Origin: a bacterium
GTDB taxonomy: Bacteria; Planctomycetota; J058; JAJDCP01
Direction of reading: 5' to 3'
DNA: 11,820 nt
NCBI GenBank assembly: GCA_030428695.1
Contig: JAUIEM010000316.1
Location: 1-11,820, forward strand
The translations under genes and the position numbers were made by a program. Shown one piece after another: positions 1 to 5,874 of this stretch (within the stretch, counting starts at the first letter, position 1; every line of letters begins with the position of its first letter). Below the pieces are notes generated by a model, which was not told the origin of the DNA, searched no databases, and saw nothing but the letters and a program-made list of their open reading frames with translations.

Positions 1-251
1 CCCTCCATCAGCGGCGCGAGGCCGAGGCCGTAGGAAAGGTCAGGCGGCGCGATGTTGATCAGCCAGGGGTTCCATTCCCCCTGCTGCGCCGCGCCCCAGA
101 AGATGAGGACCGTGCCGAGCGCGGCGAAGAACGCCGTCGTCACGCCAAAAAAGCCCACATAGAAGGGTCCGACCCAGAAGTCGAAGAGGTCGCCCCCGAT
201 CAGCGTCCCTCCGCGGACGCGGTATTTTCGCTCGAAGCTCAGTAGCGCCAT
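1..251 (-). CDS. pufL: Photosynthetic reaction centre L subunit, N-terminal part (cut by window edge)
   Basis: The L subunit is one of the two membrane chains that bind the bacteriochlorophyll special pair, bacteriopheophytin and quinone in the type II reaction centre. The window holds the first 83 codons. The start [20 protein letters not shown] and the following [17 protein letters not shown] are hallmark PufL sequence and contain the start of the first transmembrane helix (about residues 30-52); NPWLI around residue 61 is also typical. The ATG at 251 has a GGAGG ribosome binding site 8 nt upstream. The ligand histidines lie further on, outside the window. It follows pufA after a 138-nt hairpin-bearing gap, the classic pufBA-LM arrangement. 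Family assignment is by recognition and is very secure; the rest of the gene is not visible. Confidence 0.97.
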   Translation of the reverse strand, partial: MALLSFERKYRVRGGTLIGGDLFDFWVGPFYVGFFGVTTAFFAALGTVLIFWGAAQQGEWNPWLINIAPPDLSYGLGLAPLME

Positions 252-295
252 GTCTCTCGCCTCCGCTGGAATGCGGCCCTTCCCGGTCAGATGTC

Positions 296-339
296 ATCCG
301 GCTCCCCGGATCGCTGCGGGCGGGCCTGCCGCCCGCAGC
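296..339 (-). promoter_or_regulatory. pufA-pufL intercistronic tandem RNA hairpins
   Basis: Two perfect hairpins lie side by side in the gap. One has an 11-bp GC-rich stem (arms 313-323 and 329-339) with a 5-nt loop. The other has a 6-bp stem ATCCGG/CCGGAT (296-301 and 306-311) with a 4-nt loop. Neither is followed by a T-run in the direction of transcription, so they are not simple intrinsic terminators. In Rhodobacter, hairpins at this position block 3'-to-5' decay, so the pufBA segment outlives pufLM mRNA and LH1 is made in excess over reaction centres. I infer the same role here from position and structure. Confidence 0.8.
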
Positions 340-389
340 CTTGTCGTCGGCGACCCTGGCCAAGGCCGCCGCGCGTCAGCACGCAGGGG

Positions 390-554
390 TCAGCCCCCGG
401 CGGCCTTCTGCGCGGCGAGCTCAAGCCAGTTGAAGTGGTCGGTGCTGAGCAGGACGAGGTGAATCATCGCCGCCAGCAGGAACAGGAAAACGCCCTGCGC
501 CACGAAGACGCGACGCGGGTCGAAGACCAGCCAGATCTTGTAGAACTTGCTCAT
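390..554 (-). CDS. pufA: Light-harvesting complex 1 alpha chain
   Basis: This is a 54-residue LH1 alpha antenna polypeptide: a single membrane-spanning helix that pairs with the beta chain and binds bacteriochlorophyll a and carotenoid around the reaction centre. The sequence begins [20 protein letters not shown], a signature LH1 alpha N-terminus. A transmembrane segment follows at about residues 15-37, containing the bacteriochlorophyll-ligating histidine at residue 32 (MIHLVLL). Trp43 in FNWLEL matches the aromatic residue that tunes the pigment. The C-terminal tail is a few residues shorter than in R. sphaeroides. The start at 554 has GAGGAG 6 nt upstream and lies 10 nt after the pufB stop. 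Identification is secure. Confidence 0.97.
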   Translation of the reverse strand: MSKFYKIWLVFDPRRVFVAQGVFLFLLAAMIHLVLLSTDHFNWLELAAQKAAGG

Positions 555-564
555 CTCGTTCTCC

Positions 565-714
565 TCAGAGCCACGGGCGCCAGATGTACACGGCCAGATG
601 AGCGACGACGGCCACGATGGTGAACAACGTGAGCCCGCTCATGTAGACCGAATGCAGTTCCTGCGCCTGCTCGTCGGTCAGACCCGTGAAGGACAGGTCG
701 GATTTATCAGCCAT
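565..714 (-). CDS. pufB: Light-harvesting complex 1 beta chain
   Basis: This is a 49-residue LH1 beta antenna polypeptide. The sequence [20 protein letters not shown] followed by HSVYMSG is nearly identical to the Rhodobacterales family. It has one transmembrane helix (about residues 24-45) with the bacteriochlorophyll ligand His39 in [11 protein letters not shown]. His21 is the second conserved histidine. I chose the ATG at 714 because it has GGAGG 8 nt upstream and gives the family's normal length; an in-frame ATG at 780 would add 22 non-conserved residues that lie over an RNA hairpin. It is transcribed with pufA, 10 nt downstream, and follows pufQ after a 126-nt gap. Confidence 0.98.
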   Translation of the reverse strand: MADKSDLSFTGLTDEQAQELHSVYMSGLTLFTIVAVVAHLAVYIWRPWL

Positions 715-765
715 TGATTTTCCTCCGAAAAAGAACGCTGACACCGCGAACCCCGCGGCCGGGCC

Positions 766-790
766 CCGGCAAGGGCTCATCCCCTGCCGG
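766..790 (-). promoter_or_regulatory. Bulged RNA hairpin in the pufQ-pufB gap
   Basis: The pufQ-pufB gap holds an inverted repeat: CCGGCA (766-771) pairs with TGCCGG (785-790), then GGG (773-775) with CCC (782-784), with one bulged base and a 6-nt loop. There is no downstream T-run in the reading direction, so it is unlikely to be a terminator. In Rhodobacter the pufQ-pufB region is an mRNA processing area, and 5' hairpins protect the pufBA message. A similar role is inferred here from position. Confidence 0.55.
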
Positions 791-840
791 CAAATCCGCC
801 CGCCTCCCGGAAGAGACGGACGAAACTCGTGCTCCGCGGC

Positions 841-1062
841 TCAGGCCGCGAAGATCATGGGCGTGATGATCCGCGCCTGGCTCCAGGCGCGGGCCACCGG
901 GCCCTTGGTCTTGATCGTGCCCGAGCGGACCGAGGCGAGGGCCCAGCTCAGGAACGCCAGCGGCAGGGCCGCCAGGAAAATGATCGCGAAGTAGGTGTAG
1001 AACTCCGCCTTCGGCGCCTTGCGGCCCCGGTGCAGAGGGGCGTCGATGTTGTGATCGGTCAT
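841..1062 (-). CDS. pufQ: PufQ, cytochrome-like subunit of the photosynthetic complex
   Basis: PufQ is a small membrane protein that, in Rhodobacter, is needed for normal bacteriochlorophyll synthesis or delivery and for LH complex formation; its exact molecular action is not settled. This copy has 73 residues, the family's usual size. It has a basic N-terminal stretch ([11 protein letters not shown], residues 11-21) followed by one transmembrane segment at about 22-46 ([19 protein letters not shown]) and a polar C-terminal part. Its ATG overlaps the bchZ stop in an ATGA, so it is very likely translationally coupled to bchZ. Its place between bchZ and pufB is the standard alphaproteobacterial order and supports the call. 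Confidence 0.95.
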   Translation of the reverse strand: MTDHNIDAPLHRGRKAPKAEFYTYFAIIFLAALPLAFLSWALASVRSGTIKTKGPVARAWSQARIITPMIFAA

Positions 1063-2552
1063 GCCCGTTCTCCTGTCGCTTCGATGTCTGCGGTCTCGAG
1101 CTCCGCTCCGGGACGCAGGGCCCGGACGGTCTCGATCACGACCCGCTCGGCACCGCTTTCCAGCGCGGCCTTCTCGGCGGCGTCGCGCAATGTCTTGGCG
1201 GCCGAGATGCGGGTCAGGATGGGATGCTCGGCCACGATGCGGTCGAGCAGGCGCTGCGCGTCGTCATCCCACGGGAAGTCGCGGCGCAGCGTGGTCGGGG
1301 TGGCGGCGGCACTGTCCATCTCGCTGCCCAGCGGCAGGATGTGGAACAGCGCGTCGAAGAGCGCGTTGCAGACCTCCTGGATCAGGTAGGTCGCGCCGGC
1401 ATAGCCCATCATCGGCGTGCCGGTGGCCCGGCGGATCGCGGCGCCCGGGAAGCTGGCGGGGATGAAGGCCGGCTTAGGCCCGAACCCGCCCGACATCTCG
1501 GCGAGGTACATCTTCTCGTTGATCGACCCCATCACGACCAGCGGCCGCTTGGTGTGCATCAGCTTGCGCACTTCGTCGTTGTCGGTCTTCTTGCCCCGTT
1601 GCCGGGCGACGGCAAAGGCGCAGGGCAGGCCCATGTCGGCCTCGAGGAAGTTGCGGATGCCGCGGGCGTAGGTCTCGTTCGCCACGATGGCGAAGCTCGC
1701 CGTCGCGAAGAAGTCCTGCGTCACCGACCGCCACAGGTCCCAGACCGGCTTGATGGTCGAATGCTTCTCGCGCGCGATGAACGGCTCGGGGTCCAGCCCG
1801 GTCAGCTCGCCCAGCTTGCGCAGGAAGGCGGTGGTCGACTCGATCCCGATCGGCGCCTGCAGGTAGGGCTTGCCCAGCACCTCGGCGAGGCCGCGCCCGA
1901 ACTCGCGGTACATCACGACGTTCACGTCGGCGTTCACGAGGTTGCGCATCTCGGCCAGGTGGCTGCCCAGCGGCATCACCATGTTGACCTCGGCGCCGAT
2001 CCCCTCGACCAGCCGCCGGATCTCGGCGAGGTCGGAGGGCATGTTGAACGTGCCGTACATCGGCCCGAGGATGTTGACGCGGGGCTTGGCCCCCTCCTCG
2101 CGCTTCTTTTCCGGCGGCATCCGGCCCTTGGTCATGCCGAACTCGGTGAAGATCCAGGTCATCGCGCGGTCGGCGCTTTCCCACTGGTCCTCGTCGATGG
2201 TGCGCGGCAGGAACCGCTGGATCGATGTGCCCTGCGGCGTCACGCCCCCGCCGATCATCTCGGCGATCGAGCCGGTGACGACGACGGACGGCAACGCCGG
2301 ATCGAGCGTGTCCCAGGCGCGCTTCATCGCGCCCTCGGTCCCGTCGCGGCCCAGCTCTTCCTCGCCGAGACCGGTGGTCACGATCGGCAGCTCGTGCGGC
2401 GGCAGCGCATCGGTGTAATGCAGCACCGACGTCACCGGCAGGTTCTCGCAGCCCACCGGACCGTCGATGACGACCTGCAGGCCCTTCACCGCGGTGAAGG
2501 CATAGACGGCACCCCAGTAGCCGCCGGCACGGTCATGGTCCTGGATCAGCAT
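1059..2552 (-). CDS. bchZ: Chlorophyllide a reductase subunit Z
   Basis: BchZ is one of two catalytic subunits of chlorophyllide a oxidoreductase, the nitrogenase-like enzyme that reduces ring B of chlorophyllide a on the way to bacteriochlorophyll. With BchY it forms the component that receives electrons from the BchX iron protein. At 497 residues it is full length. The N-terminus [20 protein letters not shown] and the motif [19 protein letters not shown] are diagnostic; Cys35 is the conserved cluster-region cysteine. The C-terminal part (about residue 415 on) is the extra domain typical of BchZ. The ATG at 2552 has GGGAGG about 7 nt upstream, but this site lies inside a perfect hairpin (2552-2568). 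The gene overlaps pufQ by 4 nt. The 97-nt gap from bchY is longer than I would expect for this operon. Confidence 0.98.
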   Translation of the reverse strand: MLIQDHDRAGGYWGAVYAFTAVKGLQVVIDGPVGCENLPVTSVLHYTDALPPHELPIVTTGLGEEELGRDGTEGAMKRAWDTLDPALPSVVVTGSIAEMIGGGVTPQGTSIQRFLPRTIDEDQWESADRAMTWIFTEFGMTKGRMPPEKKREEGAKPRVNILGPMYGTFNMPSDLAEIRRLVEGIGAEVNMVMPLGSHLAEMRNLVNADVNVVMYREFGRGLAEVLGKPYLQAPIGIESTTAFLRKLGELTGLDPEPFIAREKHSTIKPVWDLWRSVTQDFFATASFAIVANETYARGIRNFLEADMGLPCAFAVARQRGKKTDNDEVRKLMHTKRPLVVMGSINEKMYLAEMSGGFGPKPAFIPASFPGAAIRRATGTPMMGYAGATYLIQEVCNALFDALFHILPLGSEMDSAAATPTTLRRDFPWDDDAQRLLDRIVAEHPILTRISAAKTLRDAAEKAALESGAERVVIETVRALRPGAELETADIEATGERA

Positions 2553-2650
2553 GCGGGAACCTCCCGCACCGACGCCGCACCGACGTCATACCGACACGAT
2601 ACCGACGTGATACCGACGTTGATTTTCGCTTGGGTCAGGCTCCGGCGCAT
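2546..2650 (-). CDS. Possible 34-aa leader ORF coupling bchY to bchZ
   Basis: An ATG overlaps the bchY stop in a TGATG and opens a 34-codon frame (starting [13 protein letters not shown]) that runs through the whole gap. Its TGA begins one base after the bchZ ATG (ATG-C-TGA). A ribosome re-initiating at TGATG would read through the 11-bp repeat and melt the hairpin that covers the bchZ start. I know no homologue, and the 11-bp repeat has a period that is not a multiple of three, so the peptide itself is probably not conserved. If real, its job would be coupling rather than making a useful protein. Low confidence as a gene. Confidence 0.3.
   Translation of the reverse strand: MRRSLTQAKINVGITSVSCRYDVGAASVREVPAC
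2552..2568 (-). promoter_or_regulatory. Hairpin covering the bchZ ribosome binding site and start
   Basis: A perfect 7-bp stem, TGCGGGA (2562-2568 when read on the minus strand) and TCCCGCA (2552-2558), encloses a 3-nt loop. It contains the GGGAGG ribosome binding site, and the A of the bchZ ATG forms the last base pair. The structure would reduce independent initiation at bchZ unless opened by a ribosome arriving from upstream. Confidence 0.55.
2568..2617. repeat. Five ACCGAC repeats at exact 11-bp spacing
   Basis: The hexamer ACCGAC occurs at 2568, 2579, 2590, 2601 and 2612, each exactly 11 bp from the next; the flanking bases (GTCAT, ACGAT, GTGAT) are also partly alike. In the transcribed strand the core reads GTCGGT. 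It fills most of the bchY-bchZ gap. The spacing is near one DNA helical turn, but it could equally be simple tandem duplication by slippage. No protein-binding role can be shown from sequence alone. Confidence 0.85.
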
Positions 2651-4236
2651 CAGATCATCTCCTGCGCCTTGGCGGCTTTCGCGGCCTTGTCGAGCTTCTT
2701 CTGATGCTGCGCGCGGAAGTCCGGCCGCAGGTTCGGCGCGCCCTCCCAGATACCCGCCGTATCGCCCTCGCCGACCCCCTCGAAGAAGGCCTTCATGTGG
2801 TCCATCCGGTCCTTGTTGCCGATCGCCGCGTTGACGACCTGCTGCAGGGACCCGGCGCCCATCGGGCCCATCAGCGGCCGCGCGGAAATCAGGTTGGTGA
2901 AGTAAAGGCTTGGAATTCCAAGCTCCTTGCCCTTCTGCACGACCGGCGTGGTGCCGATGGCCAGGTCGGGGCGGATCGCCTCCATCGCGGCGCAGTCGTC
3001 CTCGAGGCTGGCGCGGTACTTGACCGTGACGCCCCGCGCTTCCAGCCACTGGCGGTCCGGCTCGGACCACTTGGTCTTCGGGCAGGCGGTGCCGACATAG
3101 GGCACGTTCGCCCCCGATTCGATCAGGAGACGCGCCACCAGAAGTTCGGATCCTTCGTATCCGGACAGGGTGATGGTGCCATTCACCGGCGTCGCTGCCA
3201 GCGCGCCCCTGATCGCGGGGAGGAACCTGTTCTGGGCCTCGGCCACCTTTTCGGCAGGCAAACCAAAGGCTTCACCGATGGCGGCCAGCCAGGCGGCGGT
3301 GCCGTCATGGCCCACGGGCGCGCTGCCGATCACCGCGCGACCGGCGGCTTCGAACTCGCGGATCGCAGCGGTGTAGAACGGATGGATGGCGGCAACGGCA
3401 CCGCAATCCAGCGCGGAATAAAGCTCGCGCCACTCACGGCAGGGAACGACCGGACCTGCCGCCAGACCGAGTGGCGCGAGCATCTGCCCGAGCCCGATAG
3501 GATCAGCAGGGAACATCTCTCCGAGGAGAGAAACTGTGGGACGGTCTGATTTCCCCGACGCGGGCGCCTGAACCGGCCCCGCCTCGATTTCCGCACGGGC
3601 GTAGTTCAGCATCGCCCCCGCGAGAATGTCTTTCGCCTCGGCGTGGGTCGGCACGCCGAAACCGGGCACGTCGATCCCGACGATCCGCACCCCGTTGATT
3701 TCGCTCGGCAACAGCCGCAGCGGCACGCCCGAGGCCGTGGGCACGCAGAGATTGGTGACCACGATCGCGTCATAGCGCTCGGGATCGGCCATCTTGTGCA
3801 CCGCCTCGCGGATGTCCTCGAAGAGCTTGCCGGTGACCAGCGTCTCCGAGTTGAACGGCACGTAGCCGACCGACCGGCGCGCCCCGTAGAAATGGCTGAC
3901 GAAGGTCAGGCCGTAGACGCAGCAGGCCGAGCCCGACAGCATCGTGCCGACCCGGCGCATCCGCAGGCCGACGCGCAGCGACCCGAAGGCCGGGCACATG
4001 CTCTGCGGCTTGTCATGCGGGCCCTGCGGATAGTCCTTCGCGTACTGGTCGAGGATCTCGCCCATGCCCGCGGCCCGGGCGGCGGCTTCCATCTGTTCGC
4101 CCGGCGCATGGCAGCCCATGCCATCGGGTTTCACCGCGCCCTCGGGCGCGCTCTCGTCGCGGATCGAGGTCCCCTCGATCACCTCGGCCTGGTCGGCCGT
4201 GTCGTAACGGACTTCGCCGTCGGGTTTATCCAGCAT
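2650..4236 (-). CDS. bchY: Chlorophyllide a reductase subunit Y
   Basis: BchY is the partner of BchZ in the catalytic heterotetramer of chlorophyllide a oxidoreductase, and supplies cluster-ligating cysteines. The 528-residue protein starts MLDKPDGEVRYDTADQAEVI, a typical opening for this subunit. Conserved cysteines are visible at residue 81 (QSMCPAFGSL), 105-106 (SGSACCVYGL) and 164 (TNLCVPTASG). The long stretch PFNSETLVTGKLFEDIREAV and the later GYEGSELLVARLL and GTACPKTKWSE are also diagnostic. The ATG at 4236 has GGAGG 7 nt upstream. It overlaps the end of the 67-aa ORF by 11 nt, and its stop forms TGATG with the short leader ORF before bchZ. It is full length and looks intact. Confidence 0.98.
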   Translation of the reverse strand: MLDKPDGEVRYDTADQAEVIEGTSIRDESAPEGAVKPDGMGCHAPGEQMEAAARAAGMGEILDQYAKDYPQGPHDKPQSMCPAFGSLRVGLRMRRVGTMLSGSACCVYGLTFVSHFYGARRSVGYVPFNSETLVTGKLFEDIREAVHKMADPERYDAIVVTNLCVPTASGVPLRLLPSEINGVRIVGIDVPGFGVPTHAEAKDILAGAMLNYARAEIEAGPVQAPASGKSDRPTVSLLGEMFPADPIGLGQMLAPLGLAAGPVVPCREWRELYSALDCGAVAAIHPFYTAAIREFEAAGRAVIGSAPVGHDGTAAWLAAIGEAFGLPAEKVAEAQNRFLPAIRGALAATPVNGTITLSGYEGSELLVARLLIESGANVPYVGTACPKTKWSEPDRQWLEARGVTVKYRASLEDDCAAMEAIRPDLAIGTTPVVQKGKELGIPSLYFTNLISARPLMGPMGAGSLQQVVNAAIGNKDRMDHMKAFFEGVGEGDTAGIWEGAPNLRPDFRAQHQKKLDKAAKAAKAQEMI

Positions 4237-4429
4237 GGGTCGTCCTCCCCTCGGTGCGGGTTGGCAGGTCGCGACCGAACGGGCAGCGCCCCCCGGTCCG
4301 CATTGGCCCGGCCGCGGGCGCCGCGCGCGGCGGCGTCCGCCCTCCGGTCTCCGGGGTCTGGACCGGAGCTTCGGAGGACAGCGAGGCAAGCGCCTCGTCC
4401 CAGCGGTCGAGTTCGGCGAGGTCAAACAT
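4226..4429 (-). CDS. Small hypothetical protein between bchX and bchY
   Basis: This 67-codon frame starts MFDLAELDRWDEALASLSSE and continues into a proline-, arginine- and glycine-rich tail containing a single cysteine (RCPFGRD). The ATG overlaps the bchX stop (ATGTTTGA) and the frame ends 11 nt inside bchY, so it tiles the gap exactly, as expected for a coupled gene. There is no good ribosome binding site at normal distance (GAGG is 12 nt away). The first ~20 residues could form an amphipathic helix; the rest looks disordered. I do not recognise the family. It may be a small accessory protein of chlorophyllide reductase, a coupling ORF, or a chance frame in GC-rich DNA. Confidence 0.4.
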   Translation of the reverse strand: MFDLAELDRWDEALASLSSEAPVQTPETGGRTPPRAAPAAGPMRTGGRCPFGRDLPTRTEGRTTHAG

Positions 4430-4769
4430 CGTCGTAGATGACCTCGAGAGACTTCTTCGGTTTGGCGTCCTTGCCGCGCATGTCGGCATCGGTCGCAGGC
4501 TCGAGCACCACGTCGCCGCCGGTGTCCTTGCTGTCGAACAGGGCGAGAAGCTCGTCCTGGTTCAACGCGGTCGGGCGCATCGGCGGGGCCGAGGCAACGT
4601 TCTCGCCCAGCTCGGCGAACAGCGCGCCCCACTGGCTCTCGTTGGTGCCGACGATCTGGTAGTTCGCGGATTTCTTGCGCAGGTCGTCGTTCTGCGGGAT
4701 CGCGGCGAGGATCGGGATGTCGACCGCCTTGGCGAAGGCCTGCGCCTCGCCGGTGCCGTCGTCCTTGTT
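4422..4769 (-). pseudogene. bchX: Chlorophyllide a reductase iron protein subunit X, 3' fragment only
   Basis: The last 115 residues of BchX are present: NKDDGTGEAQAF, then IPILAAIPQNDDLRKKSANY and QIVGT, an acidic PATDADMRG stretch, and the end SLEVIYDDV. BchX is the ATP-dependent, nitrogenase-iron-protein-like dimer that passes electrons to BchY-BchZ; it normally has about 330 residues. The missing upstream two thirds would carry the P-loop (GKGGIGKS type) and the cysteines that bridge the [4Fe-4S] cluster, so this fragment cannot work. Homology stops abruptly at NKDD: the BchX family has isoleucine before this asparagine (VINKDD), whereas here the upstream sequence is EEV. The downstream operon context (bchY, bchZ) is normal. 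Either the assembly is chimeric here or bchX is truly broken; the first is more likely. Confidence 0.93.
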
Positions 4770-5846
4770 GACCTCCTCGAGCTTCTCCTTGAGCTGCAGC
4801 ATCGTCTTGTACATCGCGTCGTTGAACTTCGTGTCGAGGGAGTAGATGTAGCCGAGATTGTCGGCCGCCCGGCTCTCGTAGCCCTCGACCCCGGAGGGGA
4901 TGACCTCGGTCAGCCAGCGGGCGTGGTTGGCGTCGCCCTTCTTGTCGAGCTTGCCGTCGTCCCCGTACTCGAAGCGCGACTTCGTCCCGCTGCTGCCGCG
5001 CACCGAGGCCCGCTTCATCAGCGCCTTCATCTGCTTGCCGACCGCCATCGACACCGCCGCCGAGCCGACGACCTCGTCGACCCACTTGTCCCAGGTCATC
5101 ACCTTGGCGCCGCTGACCCGATCGACCAGCTTCAGGCCGATGCGCTTGACCTCCAGGGGCGTCCAGATCTTGCGCATCTTGATCCAGGCCCGGGTCTTGA
5201 GCTTGAGCGATGAGCTGAAACCCGCCAGCAGCACCCGCGCGGCCATGCGGCTGCAGTTCTTGTACTGCATGCGGTAGCTCGGCGCGCCTTCGTTCTTGTC
5301 GCGCTCGGCGATCCACTTCTCCTGCATCGCCTTGCGCTGCTTGTCGGTCTCGGGGATGTAGATGATGTGGTCGGGCGCGTACTTCTCGGCCAGCAGATCC
5401 TGCCAGATGCACATGTAGGGGTTGGCCGCCCGGAAGAACTCCTCGTCGATCTTCGAGCTGATGTGCTTCTTGATCCAGCTCTTGATCGGGGTCGAGCTGC
5501 GATGGCTGCTCTTGGAGTCGTGCGGCCACCAGCTGACGTAGATGTCGCGCTGGTCGGTGAAGTGGGCGGTCTCGATCTCCTTCTCGATCTTCTCCATGTC
5601 GATCTTGAGCTTGATCGTCTTCGTGTCGTCCGGGTCGTAGCCCATCCGGAGCTTGTCGTACTCCATCAGCCGCATCGCGGTCTCTTTGGGATTGATGAAG
5701 GGCTTCTCCCAATGGTCCTCGATCATGAACGAGGCGTGCCCCGTCACCTCGTGGGAGTTCTTGTCGCTCCCCAGGCGCACTTTCTTGAGCAGCTTGTCGA
5801 GCTTGTGCGAGATGATGCAGTTGTTCCAGATGAAGAGCGTCGACAT
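4422..5846 (-). CDS. Chimeric ORF: permuted papain-fold thiol enzyme (N-terminal 359 aa) fused to the BchX C-terminus
   Basis: This single 474-codon frame joins two unrelated proteins. Residues 1-359 resemble permuted papain-fold (NlpC/P60-like, YiiX-type) peptidases/amidases. GHASFMI carries a candidate catalytic His37, followed by YVSWWP (103-108). NCSRMAARVLLAGF carries candidate catalytic Cys198, and WTPLEV (228-233) matches the tail of the fold; this His-before-Cys order marks the permuted group. The protein is rich in lysine, unlike its neighbours. No signal peptide is seen. Substrate is unknown; relatives cleave peptides, amides or lipids and some are secreted effectors. Residues 360-474 are the end of BchX. 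The ATG at 5846 has GAGG 8 nt upstream and lies 28 nt after glgX, suggesting co-transcription; an earlier ATG at 5897 would overlap glgX. The fusion is probably an assembly artefact, so the native C-terminus of the thiol protein is unknown. Confidence 0.6.
   Translation of the reverse strand: MSTLFIWNNCIISHKLDKLLKKVRLGSDKNSHEVTGHASFMIEDHWEKPFINPKETAMRLMEYDKLRMGYDPDDTKTIKLKIDMEKIEKEIETAHFTDQRDIYVSWWPHDSKSSHRSSTPIKSWIKKHISSKIDEEFFRAANPYMCIWQDLLAEKYAPDHIIYIPETDKQRKAMQEKWIAERDKNEGAPSYRMQYKNCSRMAARVLLAGFSSSLKLKTRAWIKMRKIWTPLEVKRIGLKLVDRVSGAKVMTWDKWVDEVVGSAAVSMAVGKQMKALMKRASVRGSSGTKSRFEYGDDGKLDKKGDANHARWLTEVIPSGVEGYESRAADNLGYIYSLDTKFNDAMYKTMLQLKEKLEEVNKDDGTGEAQAFAKAVDIPILAAIPQNDDLRKKSANYQIVGTNESQWGALFAELGENVASAPPMRPTALNQDELLALFDSKDTGGDVVLEPATDADMRGKDAKPKKSLEVIYDDV
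4750..4773. other. Junction between two unrelated sequence blocks (probable chimera point)
   Basis: On the minus strand, coding similarity changes from the thiol-enzyme protein (LQLKEKLEEV) to BchX (NKDDGTGEAQAF) within one or two codons at 4767-4772. Gene content changes at the same point from a photosynthesis operon to glycogen and MoxR-VWA genes. No insertion-sequence ends, target duplications or inverted repeats are visible beside it. A few bases shared by the two source genes would be enough for a false join, and the reading frame is kept by chance in one case out of three. Confidence 0.8.
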
Positions 5847-5874
5847 GGCGGATCCCTCGTCCCGGTTTTCTTCC

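Noticed and set aside
715..780. 22-residue upstream extension of pufB
   Set aside because: LH1 beta chains start at MADKSDL. The extension lies over an RNA hairpin and lacks a better ribosome binding site.
1..1100. PpsR/CrtJ sites (TGT-N12-ACA) around pufQ, pufB and pufA
   Set aside because: I looked through the TGT occurrences on the plus strand here (the motif is symmetric) and found none with ACA at the right spacing. The main puf promoter may lie elsewhere.
4237..5712. Upstream extension of the bchY frame to 1020 codons
   Set aside because: Above residue MLDKPDG the translation is Arg/Gln/Gly-rich and is a shadow of the chimeric ORF in another frame. bchY has a good GGAGG at its own ATG.
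4422..5846. A genuine new BchX-fusion enzyme
   Set aside because: The BchX part lacks the nucleotide-binding site and cluster cysteines, and the partner is an unrelated thiol-enzyme-like domain. The break coincides with a full change of gene content. An artefact explains this better, though reads must decide.
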